Below, piece by piece: positions 1-15,000 of a DNA stretch of 64,000 bases (position 1 is the first letter of the stretch; each line of letters opens with the position of its first letter). The DNA comes from Stictocephala bisonia (taxonomy: Eukaryota; Arthropoda; Insecta; Hemiptera; Membracidae): NCBI GenBank assembly GCA_035578905.1, contig JAQJVL010000248.1, positions 666,501-730,500 on the forward strand. The letters run 5' to 3'. Both the position numbers and the translations under genes were made by a program. The notes under the pieces were generated by a model. That model had not been told where the DNA came from and ran no database searches. It saw nothing but the letters and a program-made list of their open reading frames with translations.

Positions 1-24
1 GTCCATGGGTGCTTTACCTGTAGC

Positions 25-130
25 AACTAACTGGGATGGGTTTCCTCCGTGGACATGTTCTTAGACTACTACTCTTTGATTTGGCCAGCAGAACTGTTTG
101 GGTCCTCTTCGTGGACATGTGTCCTAGCAG
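25..130. repeat. Two degenerate copies of a ~70-bp repeat
   Basis: The phrase GTGGACATGT preceded by a TTTGGGT/GGGTTT-rich stretch occurs at about 50 and again at about 112. This looks like the tail of a tandem array that starts before the window. Only two copies are visible, so the call is weak. Confidence 0.35.
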
Positions 131-200
131 TTTATATAATCTATATCATGACCACAAAGGGTTAAGCTTAAATATTTTTCAGACTACATAGTATTTATTA

Positions 201-2000
201 TCTGTAATCATCTGTGAGAGAGTTATGACCATGTCACAGTAGGACGTTGGATAAGTCAGCTGTATGCAATCATCTATGAGAGTTTGGTGACCATGTCACA
301 GTAGGACTTTTGATAAGTCAGGTGTATGCAATCATCTGTGCGAGAGTTTGATGACCATGTCACAGTAGGACGTTGGATAAGTCAGCTGTATGCAATCATC
401 TGTGAGAGTTTGGTGATCATGTCACAGTAGGACGTTGGATAAGTCAGCTGTATGCAATTATCTCTGAGAGAGTTTGGTGATCATGTCACAGTAGGACGTT
501 GGATAAGTCATCTGTATGCAGTCATCTGTGAGAGTTTGGTGATCATGTCACAGTAGGACATTGGATAAGTCATCTGTATGCAATCATCTGTGAGAGAGTT
601 TGGTGATCATGTCACAGTAGGACGTTGGATAAGTCAGCTGTATGCAATCATCTGTGAGAGAGTTTGGTGATCATGTCACAGTAGGACGTTGGATAAGTCA
701 GCTGTATACAATCATCTGTGAGAGAGTTTGGTGATCATGTCACAGTAGGACGTTGGATAAGTCATCTGTATGCAATCATCTGTGAGAGAGTTTGGTGATC
801 ATGTCACAGTAGGACGTTGGATAAGTCAGCTGTATGCAATCATCTGTGAGAGAGTTTGGTGATCATGTCACAGTAGGACGTTGGATAAGTCATCTGTATG
901 CAATCATCTGTGAGAGAGTTTGGTGATCATGTCACAGTAGGACGTTGGATAAGTCAGCTGTATACAATCATCTGTGAGAGAGTTTGATGATCATGTCATA
1001 GTAGGACGTTGGATAAGTCAGCTGTATGCAGTCATCTGTGAGAGTTTGGTGATTATGTCACAGTAGGACGTTGGATAAGTCATCTGTATGCAATCATCTG
1101 TGAGAGAGTTTGGTGATCATGTCACAGTAGGACGTTGGATAAGTCATCTGTATGCAATCATCTGTGAGAGAGTTTGGTGATCATGTCACAGAAGGATGTT
1201 GGATAAGTCAGTTGTATGCAAACATCTGTGAGAGAGTTTGGTGAAGATGTCATAGTAGGAAGTTGGATAAGTCATCTGTATGCAATCATCTGTGAGAGTT
1301 TGGTGATCATGTCACAGTAGGACGTTGGATAAGTCATCTGTATGCAGTCATCTGTGAGAGTTTGGTGATCATGTCACAGTAGGACATTGGATAAGTCATC
1401 TGTATGCAATCATCTGTGAGAGAGTTTGGTGATCATGTCACAGTAGGACGTTGGATAAGTCAGCTGTATGCAATCATCTGTGAGAGAGTGACCATGTCAC
1501 AGTAGGACGTTGGATAAGTCAGCTGTATGCAATCATCTGTGAGAGTTTGGTGATCATGTCACAGTAGGACGTTGGATAAGTCAGCTGTATGCAATTATCT
1601 CTGAGAGAGTTTGATGATCATGTCATAGTAGGACGTTGGATAATCATCTGTGAGAGAGTTATCTGTGAGAGAGTTTGGTGATCATGTCACAGTAGGACGT
1701 TGGATAAGTCATCTGTATGCAGTCATCTGTGAGAGTTTGGTGATCATGTCACAGTAGGACATTGGATAAGTCAGCTGTATACAATCATCTGTGAGAGAGT
1801 TTGATGATCATGTCATAGTAGGACGTTGGATAAGTCAGCTGTATGCAGTCATCTGTGAGAGTTTGGTGATTATGTCACAGTAGGACGTTGGATAAGTCAT
1901 AGAGAGTTTGGTGATCATGTCACAGTAGGATGTAGGATAAGTCAGCTGTATGCAATCATCTGTGAGAGAGTTTGGTGATCATGTCACTGTAGGACGTTAG
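201..2000. repeat. Minisatellite, 62/64-bp unit, about 29 copies
   Basis: The unit runs from CATCTGTGAGAGAGTTTGGT through TCACAGTAGGACGTTGGATA to CTGTATGCAAT. Units are 62 or 64 bp long depending on whether GA is present two or three times. Variants (CAGCTG versus CATCTG, GACG versus GACA, AATTATCTCTG) are shared between distant units, so the array grew partly by block duplication. Two units are internally deleted, near 1640 and 1898. The array lies in a PWP1 intron upstream of the first exon seen here. Confidence 0.95.
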
Positions 2001-2898
2001 GTGTTGCCAGCGTCATGCACCGTTACGGGGGAGGGTGGGGGTGTTCTAAGTAGTAAGTAGCGTCACATAACTATTAAATCTCAACAATTTGTTTGAATTC
2101 ATTCTTAAATTTGATCCTTTTTCCTCAAAATACATGATTTTTTAAAAAGATTTTAAAGTTAGTAATACATTCTCCCATTAGGAAACATTTGGAACTAAGT
2201 CTAAACAATGACTTTATCATAAATTAAAATATGAATGAAAGTGGATGACAAAATCGGAGGGAGGTTGATAACAACGTTATGTAATTTTTGAGGGAAGTTT
2301 AATATTACCGTTACAAGTTCATTACACGGGAGGGGGGTCTCAGAAGGCTGATTTTATCGTTACATAATTTAGGGACGACACCTGACATGTTGATCTAATT
2401 TGTCTTTTCTGTGCACTAGATCTACAGTTCAAGTCATGTGCAGAATGTATGTAAGAAATGTAGAATGTATCTACAGTTCAGTCATGTATGTAAGAAAACA
2501 AATTTAATATAAATTTGTATGGCTCGCAAAATTGAACATGAATTTAATTCATATCTATGTTGAACTATGTTCAAATATGTAAATCAAGCAGTTATTTACA
2601 GATGTAGAATGGGATAAATATATTTTAGTTGTAAAAATGTGAAACTGTCCTTTATGACTGTACTTAAGCTGTCTTCGGTTGTCTGCAATATTGGCTTTAA
2701 ACTTTGATAAGAGTAACTATAAATTAAAAGTTCCAATAACAAACTAAATTTTTTTTATTATTTTAAGCTAGTATTTTAATCTCAATACAAATCATAATTC
2801 ATACATTTTATTGTATATGCGACACCAGGGTAAAGTTATGGTGCAGGTACTATACATTAGGGTGTAGTTAATGATCTCTTAATTTGGTTCTGTTTCAG
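2001..2898. other. PWP1 intron sequence, no gene seen
   Basis: AT-rich intronic DNA. Short related phrases (GTTATGTAATTT with GAGGGAAG, CGTTACATAATTTAGGGACG) between 2025 and 2390 suggest a decayed repeat that I cannot classify. The polypyrimidine tract and CAG at 2886-2898 are the acceptor of the next exon. Confidence 0.6.
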
Positions 2899-3006
2899 TG
2901 TTTAATGAAGAGGACAATGATCTGTATGTGCATCATGATGTGATGTTACCTACCATTCCACTGTGTCTGGAGTGGCTGAGCCATGACCCAACCCAGACCA
3001 CAACTG
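2899..3006 (+). CDS. PWP1: PWP1 exon (first in window)
   Basis: The exon begins after TTCTGTTTCAG with two bases that finish a codon and ends with one base before GTGAGG. It encodes FNEEDNDLYVHHDVMLPTIP followed by LCLEWLSHDP, the segment that precedes the first well-formed WD blade in PWP1 proteins. Confidence 0.88.
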
Positions 3007-6000
3007 GTGAGGAGTCTATAACATATATACAAGCAACACAAATAACCACTTTAATATTCAATTATGTTCATTTTCATATACATTAGGGAGAAACTGTAGC
3101 TAAAGGGATAAGGCATAGGTGTGTGATGCATGTGATCTGGGTTTAGTTCCATGTTTGACCTTGAAATTTTATCCTTGTAACTGCGCCGTAGTTTGGAAAT
3201 CACGTTAACTTGTTGCTGTAATGAGAGCCCAGTGAGGTGCTAATTGCCAGGTCAGTGAGTTTGTGGACAGTTCACCGTCTTGGAAAATGTTTTGCAGCTA
3301 TTGTTCATTTATTTGGCATTTTAACAAAATTATAAATTTTGTATCCACACTTAAACACATATAACAGAGCCTTTGAGCTATTTCATTATTACTGCGGATC
3401 ACAAATTAAATAACTAACAGATTATCAATTAATGAGGCATGAAACTCAACATGTGCCTAAGTACACAATAATGCTGAGATCGTTAAAAATGAAGTCTCAG
3501 CGTTATCTAAAAATAAAACAGTTTGTCATAAACAACAAAATTGTAGCATCCTTTCAGTTCTTTTTGAGGATGCTATAAGAATCTCTATAATTAACTGGAC
3601 CCCACTCAAATGCTAAATTTATATAGAAAAAAGATAATATCTGATTGCCATGCCATTGTAAGTTAATTACGGCCAACTCAACAATCCTCCCAGTCAAAAT
3701 TTAGCAACTCCCACCCATATACTGTCCTGGAAGCAAACTTAACTGTCAAACTGTAACAGTTAGTGGCATGGTGAAACAAAAGTTTTGTATTAAGTGCAAA
3801 CTATTATAATTGAATTAAATACAAAATTAATTATTTTGGTTGAAATAAAAAAAAATCAATCAAGAACATTAATACATGTTCAAAAATGAAAATTTTGCTT
3901 GTAAGAATTTTAAATTGATATAATTGAAGTAGGCCAATACATAGAGGGCTGGTTCCTCTCTATTAAAAAATATTTTTAAAAAAATCTAAAATAAAATAAT
4001 AAATAAGTATAATATAGCTTTACAGGAGGATAAATGCTTCATACACAGTTCCAACTATTTGCTTAAGTAATGGTTTTTGATGTCATTGACATCTTCTGAT
4101 GTTTGAATAGAGAGTTATGTTTTACATAAAGTAAATCATTGTTACTACATCTTTTGGATTTTTTAAACATTGTAAAGTAAAACATTTGATTTCTTATTTA
4201 TTTTATATGTTTTAATGTTGTGCGATGAAAAAACTTAATTAATTCTTATAAATTTGTATATTAGCAAACTTACCTTAGAAGATAAGTCCACTAACACCCC
4301 AGTTGTAGTAAATAAATGCATTAGAATCACATGTTGCATAAACCTTCTGTACCACTGGCACTTTCTTCAGGTGAGTAGAGATAATATACATATTCCAGGC
4401 CTAATGCCATTCAACCTAACCTAAAATTAATTCATATTAAGTTGTTCATATTGTAAGATTATTAAATAAATCATTAAAATTGTGATTTATATCAGGTAAT
4501 TTGCTGGCGATTGGGGGTATGTCTCCTGAAATCACTATTTGGAATTTGGATGTAGTAAATAACCTTGAACCTCTTTCAAAACTGGGATTGTTCTCAAAGA
4601 AGAAGAAATATCAGCATCGGAATCATGGCCATAGGGATGCAGTATTAGACATATCATGGAACTCCAAACTCTCGTAAGTTAAAGAGACCAAACAAATTAT
4701 TTACATTTTATCATAAATTTCATAGCTTTTATAAATGATCTCTTCAAGGATGTAAATAATGTTAGCAACATATTATGTTTTACATTTTCTGCAACTAATA
4801 TTAATATTATATTCACTTAACTAGAATCTATATTTTCCAGTGACAACTGTGTCAAGGTGCTATGTACATTATTTACAAAGTAACCAGACGTTTGGCCCAT
4901 ACTGTGATGTGATTATTTTTGTTAGCGTACGTCAGTAAAAAAAAATTGAACAGTACCAACGGTTTTTAACGAATATATGGAAAAAAGTTAAAGAAAGCCT
5001 TATTTTACCAGGTGACATTTTTACCATACACTTTTTCAATAAAACTAATAGGAAAAAGTTATTTACAAAAATATAACATATTTTCAACGCACTCGTTTCA
5101 ACGCACTTACTTACGTAAAATAACTTGCAGGCGTTTTTACGTACACGTAGAGTGGCATTGACCCACACCCACCCATACGGGCTCAGTGGTACTGACCCAC
5201 CCGCCCACCCATACACATACATGGTATTACCCTCCCCGCCCACCCATACACGTACTCCTGTGGGGGTGACATCACAGCATAGGGAAAACGTCTGGTTACT
5301 TTGTAAATAATGTACATAGCACCTTGACGCGGTTGTTACTGGAGAATATAGATTCTAGTTATGACACCGGCCGCTTAAGTCTAAGTTCTAAGATTATATT
5401 CACTTGCCCAACATTGTTTGGGACGAAGAATTTCGCTTTTTTGGAATATATTAGACACCTTTTTAGTCTTACCTCGGTTGTTTTAGCTGTTAGATGAGCA
5501 GTCCAGTCAATAAGTAGGAATAATAATGTTTGTGGGGTAGATTACGTCTGAAAACTAAGGGATGCGAAAACTGGACACATGTTTTAACATTACAGCAGAG
5601 CCACGATCGTTCAAACTTGAATTACAAGCTCATTTCAAATTACTGAATTGTCAAGCAGTATGGTTACTTTTGAAAATTTGGTTTCGGTTGGTTTAGAGGC
5701 ACCAGTTGTGGTGACAATAGGAGAATTGGCATCAACACACCCTGTAGATGGGTCAGCAAAAGCTATTTATAGCCCAACATTATAATCAAGTTCTTATGAA
5801 AGCAAAATTTGTTAGCAAAATACTGTTAGTGCAGTTTACATGGAGTTAGATGTCAATTTTACAAATATTTAATCAGCATAATTAGGCCTAAACATAACAA
5901 ATAGATATAAATTTAAATTCTTTTCCTTTTCATTGTAAAAGTTGTATTTGAAATATTAAATCAGTAGTGGATTCTATGCAGAATATAAAACAGTGGAACT

Positions 6001-9000
6001 TAATTATAAAATTTTATAAAAACATACACTTAGTCAAAGCCAATATGCAAGTGCACGAGACTCTCTACAGACTATGGCTGATGATGACCAAACGCCTGGT
6101 TGCTGGCAGTGCAGAACACACACAATGTCAGAACTCTGTGTATCAAAGTAGTCTTGCAGTACCCTTCGTACACTCATAATAATCAGTTTATAGTCATATA
6201 GCATGCTTTTAATCAGTAATAATGTAAGAAACAATTCATAAAATGTACAAACAATTGATGTAAGAAAGTTTTAGTTGTTTAATTTTCTGTTTTGAAATGG
6301 ATCTATACCATTAACAATTAATTTATGAAATAAAACTAATTGTAATAATATACTTTGGATAACCTAAAACTTTGGATAACTGTATTCGGGATAAAGGCGT
6401 TCTTAGTGTAGTAAGCTAGGAAGCATCCTTTGCCAAGGAGTGTCTCGGTTAAACAACAATTAGATTAAATTCTTTGAAATGCCAGTTTCTAAGTTACATT
6501 TTTATCAAATTTAAACATAGATTTTAAACACTTTTACATAGCTATGTTGTTTAGGAGAACAGTCATGAAATGATATTAAATAAATCACTTATCGCTTCAT
6601 TAATCATAACAAACTAGTGAATACAAAGCGTAAAGGGCCCAAAGTGTGTGTCTAATGGTGTACAAGAAGGAGTCTACTGTATGCTGTACCACATCTATGT
6701 TAAAACTAGCCATTAAATCTAATTGCAAAATGATTCTCTTTACCCATTGAATTAGAAAATTGTTTTTCAATTGCAATTGTGTTTTAACAGAATTAATTCT
6801 TTACTTAAACATTTGAAGCATTGTAATTAAGGAAATGAAGATTTTGTTTATTAGTAAATATTTTTAAAAAATTGTCTTTCAGGCATGTTCTTGCAAGTGG
6901 CTCTGTGGATAGGACTGTACAGTTGTGGGATTTGGACAAAGCTCGATCAGTAACACAATTTAACAAATTCCAAGAGAAAGTGCAAACTATTCAATGGCAT
7001 CCAACTGAAGTAAATATTCTTCTCACTGGAGCCTGTGACGGGTTAGTGTGAACATCATTTTTAAGATCAGATGAATTCTTCTAAAAACTGAAAATAAACT
7101 GTAAATTGGATGTGGAAATTTTAAACTTTTGTGAACCTATGCTATCTACTGTACAGAAACTATGTGTACCCAGTTTGAAGGTTGTTTACTAAGAAACAAA
7201 GAGGCCTATTAAAAATCCATTTATACCATTGTTTTCCTCGTTTAATTTTATGTTATGCCTTATGCATTTTTAAATTGTATTGTAAATTTGAATAATTTTT
7301 ATTCTAGTTAGAAAAGTGTGCCAGAATTTTTACTAATTATCACTGTGCATCACATTTTACAATTTTATCACTCAAAAATCCGCTATTGTATCATCTCATT
7401 CATATTTTAATATGTGGTCTACAGGAATATTTTCTGTAAATTTTATGAGTTTCAGAATTTTAACTTGCAGGAAAATGTTCTATCAATTTCCTCAATTAAA
7501 CATTTTTTGGCTTCTAGTCTTCGTAAATTCAATTCATTGGTCATGTTGTAATCCTTTAAATATAAATAGGTATGATAGATTACTTTTATATGCATAAGTA
7601 AATCCAGAGATTTTAAATTGATTTGTATTTATAATGGTTTATTGTTGTAAGACAGTGTGACGTTGCCATGTCTGCAATGGGTTGCTGTCCACTGCTTTCA
7701 GAAAGGATATTATGTAGCTATAATGAATTAATTAATTAATGGGTTTTTGAAGAACTTTACCCAGGACTCCGACAGTGATTGAGATGGAATAGAACTTTAT
7801 GATGATGTCTCAGACACAAATGAATAAGTTATCACAAATACATAAAACCTATAAAAAATAAGCTATCAAATTAAAATTTGAAAACCACTTCAAAATTCCA
7901 AGTTGTATTTTGGTCTGATATGATTTTTTTTCTTTGGCAACAAAAGTCCTCGTTTAGTGAAAAATTAAATAATTGAAATATTTCCAATAAAAAGAGCTTT
8001 ATAATTTATAGAAAGAAAAACTCTCAACAGCTTTAGTTTCAAGTCTGGGATACCTTGAAATAGTTTGCATACAGAACATTTAGTTGGAGACGTAATTAAT
8101 GTTTGATTTGGCGCCGCTCTAATGAGAACTTACCAGACGTACTTGTATGCTCTTAGTACTTGGTTTACCCACTACGTGGCTTTGTTATGGATGGCATTAA
8201 TTTAACTTTAAATTAAAGTTATTTATCATGCTTCCTGTCTTCCCTCCTTCTCTGCTAGTTCAGACAAAATGAATTGGATACCATTGATTACCCCTACTGG
8301 TACATGGTATTTAACCCCCCACCCACTCCTCACGTACAGTTGTGGTGACCCACCCACCCACGCCCTCACATACAGTGGTGGTGACTCAAACTCATTAATC
8401 AAATTAAAACTCATTCAAAAAAACAAACTTTTGAAGCTAGCTGCCAATGTTTGTCCAAAGCCCTAATGAAAAAAGCTGATGGGAAATGTTACAGTCTTAG
8501 TTTCAAAGGCACTGTAGTGATTCCTACAAAATATTTCTGTTAACCACGCATTAAAATACAAATTAGACAGTAACGGGTTTTTTAGCAGTAAAAGTGTAAA
8601 GTTGATGCACACTGAAAACTAGTGAAAATTCTGGTACTTGTTTTGGTTTAACTAGGATTAAACTTATTAAAACATAAAATATAAATGCATGTGTCTTAAC
8701 GTACTATGAAATGGGGAAAACATTGGTGTGACTGGATTTTTCATAAATCTCTTGGTTACTTAGTAAACTACCTCCAAAATCGGGTACACATAATTTCTAC
8801 GCCGAGCAATAGTTGCTAGTTCTCTAAATCATAGTAAATAAACTGCAAGCCTGCTACCTTTAAGATTTTATTGTAGAAACTGTAAAAAAATGTACAATTT
8901 CTATGTAAATCTTGGAGGGCTTTATACAAAGAAACAAGTGAAATGGCATACACAACACGAATGTAACCCTTTGAGGACCAAATAATGAGTACTCTTATAT

Positions 9001-12000
9001 ATTGTTTTTGCTTATTAGTTATTTTGTAATTTTGGTACTGCCTAAACTAGCATCAATCTTTTTAAGTGTAAAATTTGTTTTGATACAAATAAAGTAGTAT
9101 TTGTTTATCTTAGCTTTGTAAGACTGCTGGATTGTCGTGTAGAAGAGACTCTCAATTCACTGCACGTGTCTGGAGAGGTGGAGAAAGTAGTGTGGCACCC
9201 AACTAATCAATTCCAAGCTCTGGTAAGTATTGATTCGGCTAAACTATGTTTGCTCTGGAATATATTTTGTATGCCCTCCTAGTAGAATAAATAATGTTGC
9301 CCTACCATCAAAGCAAAAAAAAAAAAAAAAAAATCTCTGTTGGATTTGGACTAGCTTTGAGGATTGGTAGAAATTTGACATTAATATTGTGAATCGATTG
9401 ATACTTTTCAGCCTTTTTAAGACTCCAATGCCTTCTGCATTTGATCATTTTACATTTGTACCTGAAGTATCTTACTGTACCACAATTGTAATTTAGTAAG
9501 TTACACCCCAAACTGAATAGTAGATTCTCAGGAGTAATAATATACACACTGCCCAATGTAATTGTATTTTCAATGTTAAAAATACGATTTGAAAAAACGG
9601 TTGTTCAAACAGCTAATAAGTAGACATATGAAAATTGCTAGTTACAGTAGAGTCTCGATTATCCGCCATAAACGGGCCGGCGGAAGGGCGGATAAGCGTA
9701 AATGGCGGATAATGGGCAATGTTGAATAAAACCTAAATTACGTACACAGTAAATAGTTTACAGTATATTTTTATTTACTTACACGATTAAATGTAATACA
9801 TAATTCATTACTCACTTTAAAACGGAAAAAATTATTTTAAACACATAAATTTAAACTGGTTGAGTTTAGGGTGAGTGGAAAAAGCTGGTGATTTTGGTCT
9901 GCCTTCCTGATGTTTCCCGCTTTTTCGCCGCTAAGTCTCGCCATCTCTGGAGCATCATAATGTCAACAGCCCTGGCTTCTTCTTGCTGCTCGACGTATTT
10001 AATGGCCGCTTCAAAGATTTTCACCCCATCTTTATGTGCAATTTTTTGGGGCTCAACAGTCTCTGGTACTTCGACATCTTGATCGTCACCGCTATTGACA
10101 AGTGTGACGATTTCTGCATCAGTTATTTCGTAACCTTCATCTGCTGTAAGCCACTCTCCTACTTCAACCGAAGTTTCGTCTTCACACCCAGGAATTCGTT
10201 GCAATGTGGGTAAAATATCTTCATGAATTTCATCATGCATGGTTCCGGCATCTTCATCCTCGCCCAACAGCTTTTTCCATGATCTGGCAAAAGTATCTGC
10301 TCCGACATTGTCCCAGGCACTTGCAATCCAATAAGCCACATCTTTTAGATTTATATGTTTCAGCTTAGGAATCATGTCCTGGCCATCTTCTATTTCCTCT
10401 ATCAGGGTGGAGAGAAGCCGTTTTCTATAGTTCCTCTTCAGTGTTTCCAAAACACCTTGATCCATAGGTTGGCAAATTGCAGTTACGTTGGGGGGGTAGG
10501 AACATGGCCTTTATATCCTGGTCTTTTAGATCATCTACATCGGTGCATTATCTATAAGTAGAACTGCTTTTCTGGGTAGGTTATTCTCTTTCAAAAACTT
10601 TTCTGTAGATGGTATAAACTCTTTTAAAAACCATTCTTTAAAAATATCCCCGCTCATCCAAGCACTTTTTTGGTTAAAATATTTTACTGGCAGTGCGTTT
10701 CGCAATTCCCTTGAAAGCCCTTGGATTTTTCGCCTTTCCAATCATTGTCAGTTCCATTTTATGGTTTGCTGTAGCATTACTACAGGCCAAAATTGTTACT
10801 CTCTCTTTGCTGCGTTTGTAACCCGGAGCTGCTGCTTCGGTCCGAGCTGCAAGGCTCTTACTTGGTAACATTTTATAATTAAGGCCCGTTTCGTCACAGT
10901 TAAATATTTGGTCTCCTGTTAACTGCTCAGCTTCAATAAGTGTTTGAAATTCTTTCTTGAACCTTTCCATTTCTTCAAAGTTGGATGAAAAATTTTCACC
11001 ACAAATATTTAACTGCCGGATTCCATATCGTTTTTTCCAGCGGTCTAACCAACCAGTGCTTGCTGTGAATTCTGTGTCGCCTTCACACCTTTTCTTTTAA
11101 TATAGGTCCTGAAATAGGCACTCCTTTGTCCCTAAATTGGGTAAACCAAATGAATAAGGCCTCACTAGTTTTTTCATAGTCACTTTTCTTCATCGTTTTT
11201 CTGTCTTTTAAGTAAATTTCAGTCACTCGTGAGGCACACTATTGTTCTAATTCTGATCACTTTTTTTCCAATCCCCAACAGTGCGACGACCAACACCATG
11301 GTCATCGGCTACCTTCTGCAACGTCTCTCCTTTGTCCAGCCTTTTTAAAGCGTTGAGCTTGTCTTGCATTGATAACACAATCTTTTTTCTTTTGTTCCTC
11401 TCCATAATTCACTTCACCAAACAGCACTACAAACACTTATCACAAAAAATAACTTTAAATATATAAATAACTTTACCGAACACACGAGTAGCGGTACCTT
11501 TCAACACGGGAGCGATCCAGCAACTGACAAAAATATGTTGAGAGATATACGGGCACGGCGTGGGAAGTGGTAGGTGGGGGCGGGGAAGGCGACTAACCGG
11601 TTTGGGCGGAGCGGTACAGTCAGTGACATATCAGTAATAGAGCACGAACACTCGCTGATGACCACAAAATGTACTCTGACTATTTTTGTTAAATTATATT
11701 AATTAAATAAAATGCCAAAGGTGCGGTGGATAACACGGAATGGCGGATAACCAAGTGGCGAATAATCGAGACTCTACTGTACTAGTTGTTTGTCAAATGG
11801 AGAGTTGAAAACTAATTTCAAGTGATGTGTGGTTAATCGTTGTGCAATAGTTGTATTTGCATTTTGACCAATTCTTCATTGTATATGCCTGTTTTATTGG
11901 TAGTAGTTATCGGTATATTTTGTTTATTTTGGCCTTGACAAAGCATTTTAAATCCTTGTTGCTCTTGTTCTTGAAATGAACAACTTCTGTATTCATTCTA

Positions 12001-15000
12001 ACAATGGCAAATATTCACAAACATTTCATAGTTCCTTAATTTAGCTGTTACAACTTTAACAGTTGTAATATTCTTTGAAAGTTTAACATACGAACAAGCA
12101 TATGGTTAGAATAAAGAAATTGTTCATGATTATAGAAAAAAATCTCTTGCCATTACCAGCTATTTTATTCCTTATAAAGATATCGTAAATTGTGTTACTC
12201 CTATATCCTCAGATTGCTTAAAGTATATTTTTACCACAAAATAAGTTTCTTACGTTATATTTAAGAATATATCACTATGATTTCTCTAATATTCCAATTA
12301 CAAGGTAGATTTGAGGCTTTGTCTGGATCTTGTGCCAGTAATACTGCTAACAATTTTTAGTCACGTGTTTTGTTGACTTATCTTCTCATTTACTTATTTC
12401 CTCTATCTCCTTAAATTTAAAATTCATCCTTGGCTTAGTGCTCTTTAATTTAACTCAAAATTACTAAGTATATAATGAAAAATGTGTTGGTCAGGTGGGC
12501 ACAAGTAAAGGTGAGTTGTGCTGTGCAGACCTTCGCTCAGAGAAGTTTTTGTGGTCAATGCAGGCCCACTCAAAAGAAATTACAGGTAACATATTGATTG
12601 ATTCTTTGTTGTCATTTATAAGTACTTGAGAAATTGATGTTTAGTAGTCACATGTTTTTAAAGCTCTTTTATTTCATTGTATTTGCCGGCGTGGTGGCTC
12701 AGTGGCTAAGGCTTCAGACTGCGGAGGGCAAGGTCCAAGGTTCGAATCCCCACTGAGCTAACGGTCGGTACTTCACTCGTTGAATAAAGTTGACGCACAG
12801 GCCTGTAGGCCCATGTCAACTGGCGAGTGAAGTTAAAAAAGAAAAAAAAAAAAAAATTATTAGTGTCCTGTCATCTCTTAGTTATAACGGGAACCATCTT
12901 TTAGTTCAGTTTGTCACTTAGTAGTTTGCTATATTTATGGTATTAGACAATGTATTTGGGGTTGGTGTATGTGGCTGGCAGATAACTCCGTGCTACACAG
13001 ACACTGACTGCTTTGCGTAGTCAGTCCTGACTAGCGATCAGTTTGCCAGGTAGGAACAGCGCCTTTCTATTTTTCCTAGTTTTATATTTTAGTATTTTTT
13101 TTTTTATTTAATATTTTGTGAAAGTTCAAATTATTATATTAAACTATGTATTTTCATTTATTCATAACATATTATGCATTTATATAAATATATAGGGTGT
13201 TTTTTTCTGAGCCCCCATCGGAATCATGTAAACTAAACAGCTGACAAGAACTTTTAAATGGAGAATTCCCTTGTTTTTGGAGAGGATTAAAAATTTGTTG
13301 TTAACATTTTTCCAAATGGCCGCCATATTGGAACATTTCCTGCCTGTATTATTGGACTCTATGTAACTGTTACAGTTGGGTATATCAAATATTACCAAAG
13401 TATGAAAAAGCCTTAAAATTGTATTTACCATCCTAAGCCACCATAAATTATTAAGTGTTCCATAAAAAAAACTGAAAAATATGTTAACTACATATTTATT
13501 TTTTAATGCTCCAAAAATAAGGTATTGATATTTACACAATTGAGTCTCTGTTATGCTCAAAGAGGCTATCCTTGTAGACCATAGATACCCAATTTAATTT
13601 CAGTGGCTAACAAAATTAATCAGAAGCTACTAATATTGTTCATTGCCATCAATTACATAGGCTAGTAGCTACCTACTCTCCCTTCACACTTTAGGTGAGA
13701 CTGTGTGAGCTATGGACGGTCGCCGCGCTACTGTATATCCTAAATACATCACATATAAAAAAAACGACGTTTTATATCGCTCTCAGTGTAACTGTCATCG
13801 ATAGTGGGAATCATAATTCATGTAAAATGAATTTAAAATTAATTAATATCGACAGCAGAGTATTTATTAAAGCTCAGGTAATATCTATTACAGTAACTGT
13901 ATTTAATAAAGGCAACATAATTTGTCATTAATTTATTAAAATTGAAAACACTAAAAAATATGAGCATAAAAAATCAAAACAAAACAATAGACACGTTATA
14001 TAATACTCGTAAGATTTCTTTTATTTGAAAATAACGAAGATTTTTTTAGAGTGAATATTTTTTGTAGTTATAATCAGCTTTTTAAATTAAATCAACATTA
14101 CTGATTTATTTTATATATTTTTAATATTTGGTCATTTATTACAACGCACAAATTACTAACAAAAAACTACTTAAAACTAACGTAGAAGTATGTTTGTCTG
14201 ATATTAATTCAGAATCTGTGAATGTTTTGTACTTGGCTAGTAGCACGGAAGCTCCATTACAGTTAAATGGGCAATTCAGCGCCCACAGTCTCAACTAACG
14301 TGTGAACGGAGAGTAAGTTGATCATGAGTGGCTACCAGAGTTGTTTAGGGTGACCATTCAAATTGATATTGGGCTCCCCAAGTAGGTCAGAGGCTACCAA
14401 AAATATCAAGTTGATTTCTGGTGTGTCCCCAAGTTGATCATGGGTGACTGCCCCAGATGATCCCGGGTGGATCCCTAAGAAAATCACGGACTACCAAAGT
14501 AGGTCAGTGGCTACCAAGTTGGTCATGGGTGGCTTTTTAAAATGATTACAGAATACTAAGGTAGGTCAGTAGGTACCCAAGTTGATTGTGGGTTATAATA
14601 TTATTTTGGTACATAAATAATCATCAAAATTACTTTACTTACTGAATATTTTTACAGTTTTACCTGTATTTTTTTACTTGTATAATACAACCTCGGTTAT
14701 CCGGCCTAATGTGGCGAAGGTCAAGCCGAATACGATAAAAGCCGGATAAAACAAAAGTTATAAATGACTTGGTTTTATTGGAGAAACAGACTGATAACAG
14801 ACAGCATGCGTAAGCAGGGTCCTACAATTGCATGTGACGCAACGCAGGGGTGCATAAAATTCCAAGACCCAAAAATTTCCCCAGAACACAAACTTAAGAT
14901 ATCAAAATTTCCCCAGGATAAGGGGTACAAAAATACAGCAAATATTTCTACGTAATATGCCTAATACACCTCAAGACTTCAAATTATACTTATACATATA

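Noticed and set aside
201..2000. CRISPR array
   Set aside because: Units are contiguous with no unique spacers between them, and the genome is eukaryotic.
12685..12760. tRNA gene
   Set aside because: Box A and box B are present, but the stems do not pair, and a SINE body and A tail follow. The same applies at 20333, 26474, 26703 and 60547.
13180..13560. 126-codon - strand open frame
   Set aside because: Low-complexity, repeat-like sequence without motifs; probably part of an unidentified interspersed repeat.
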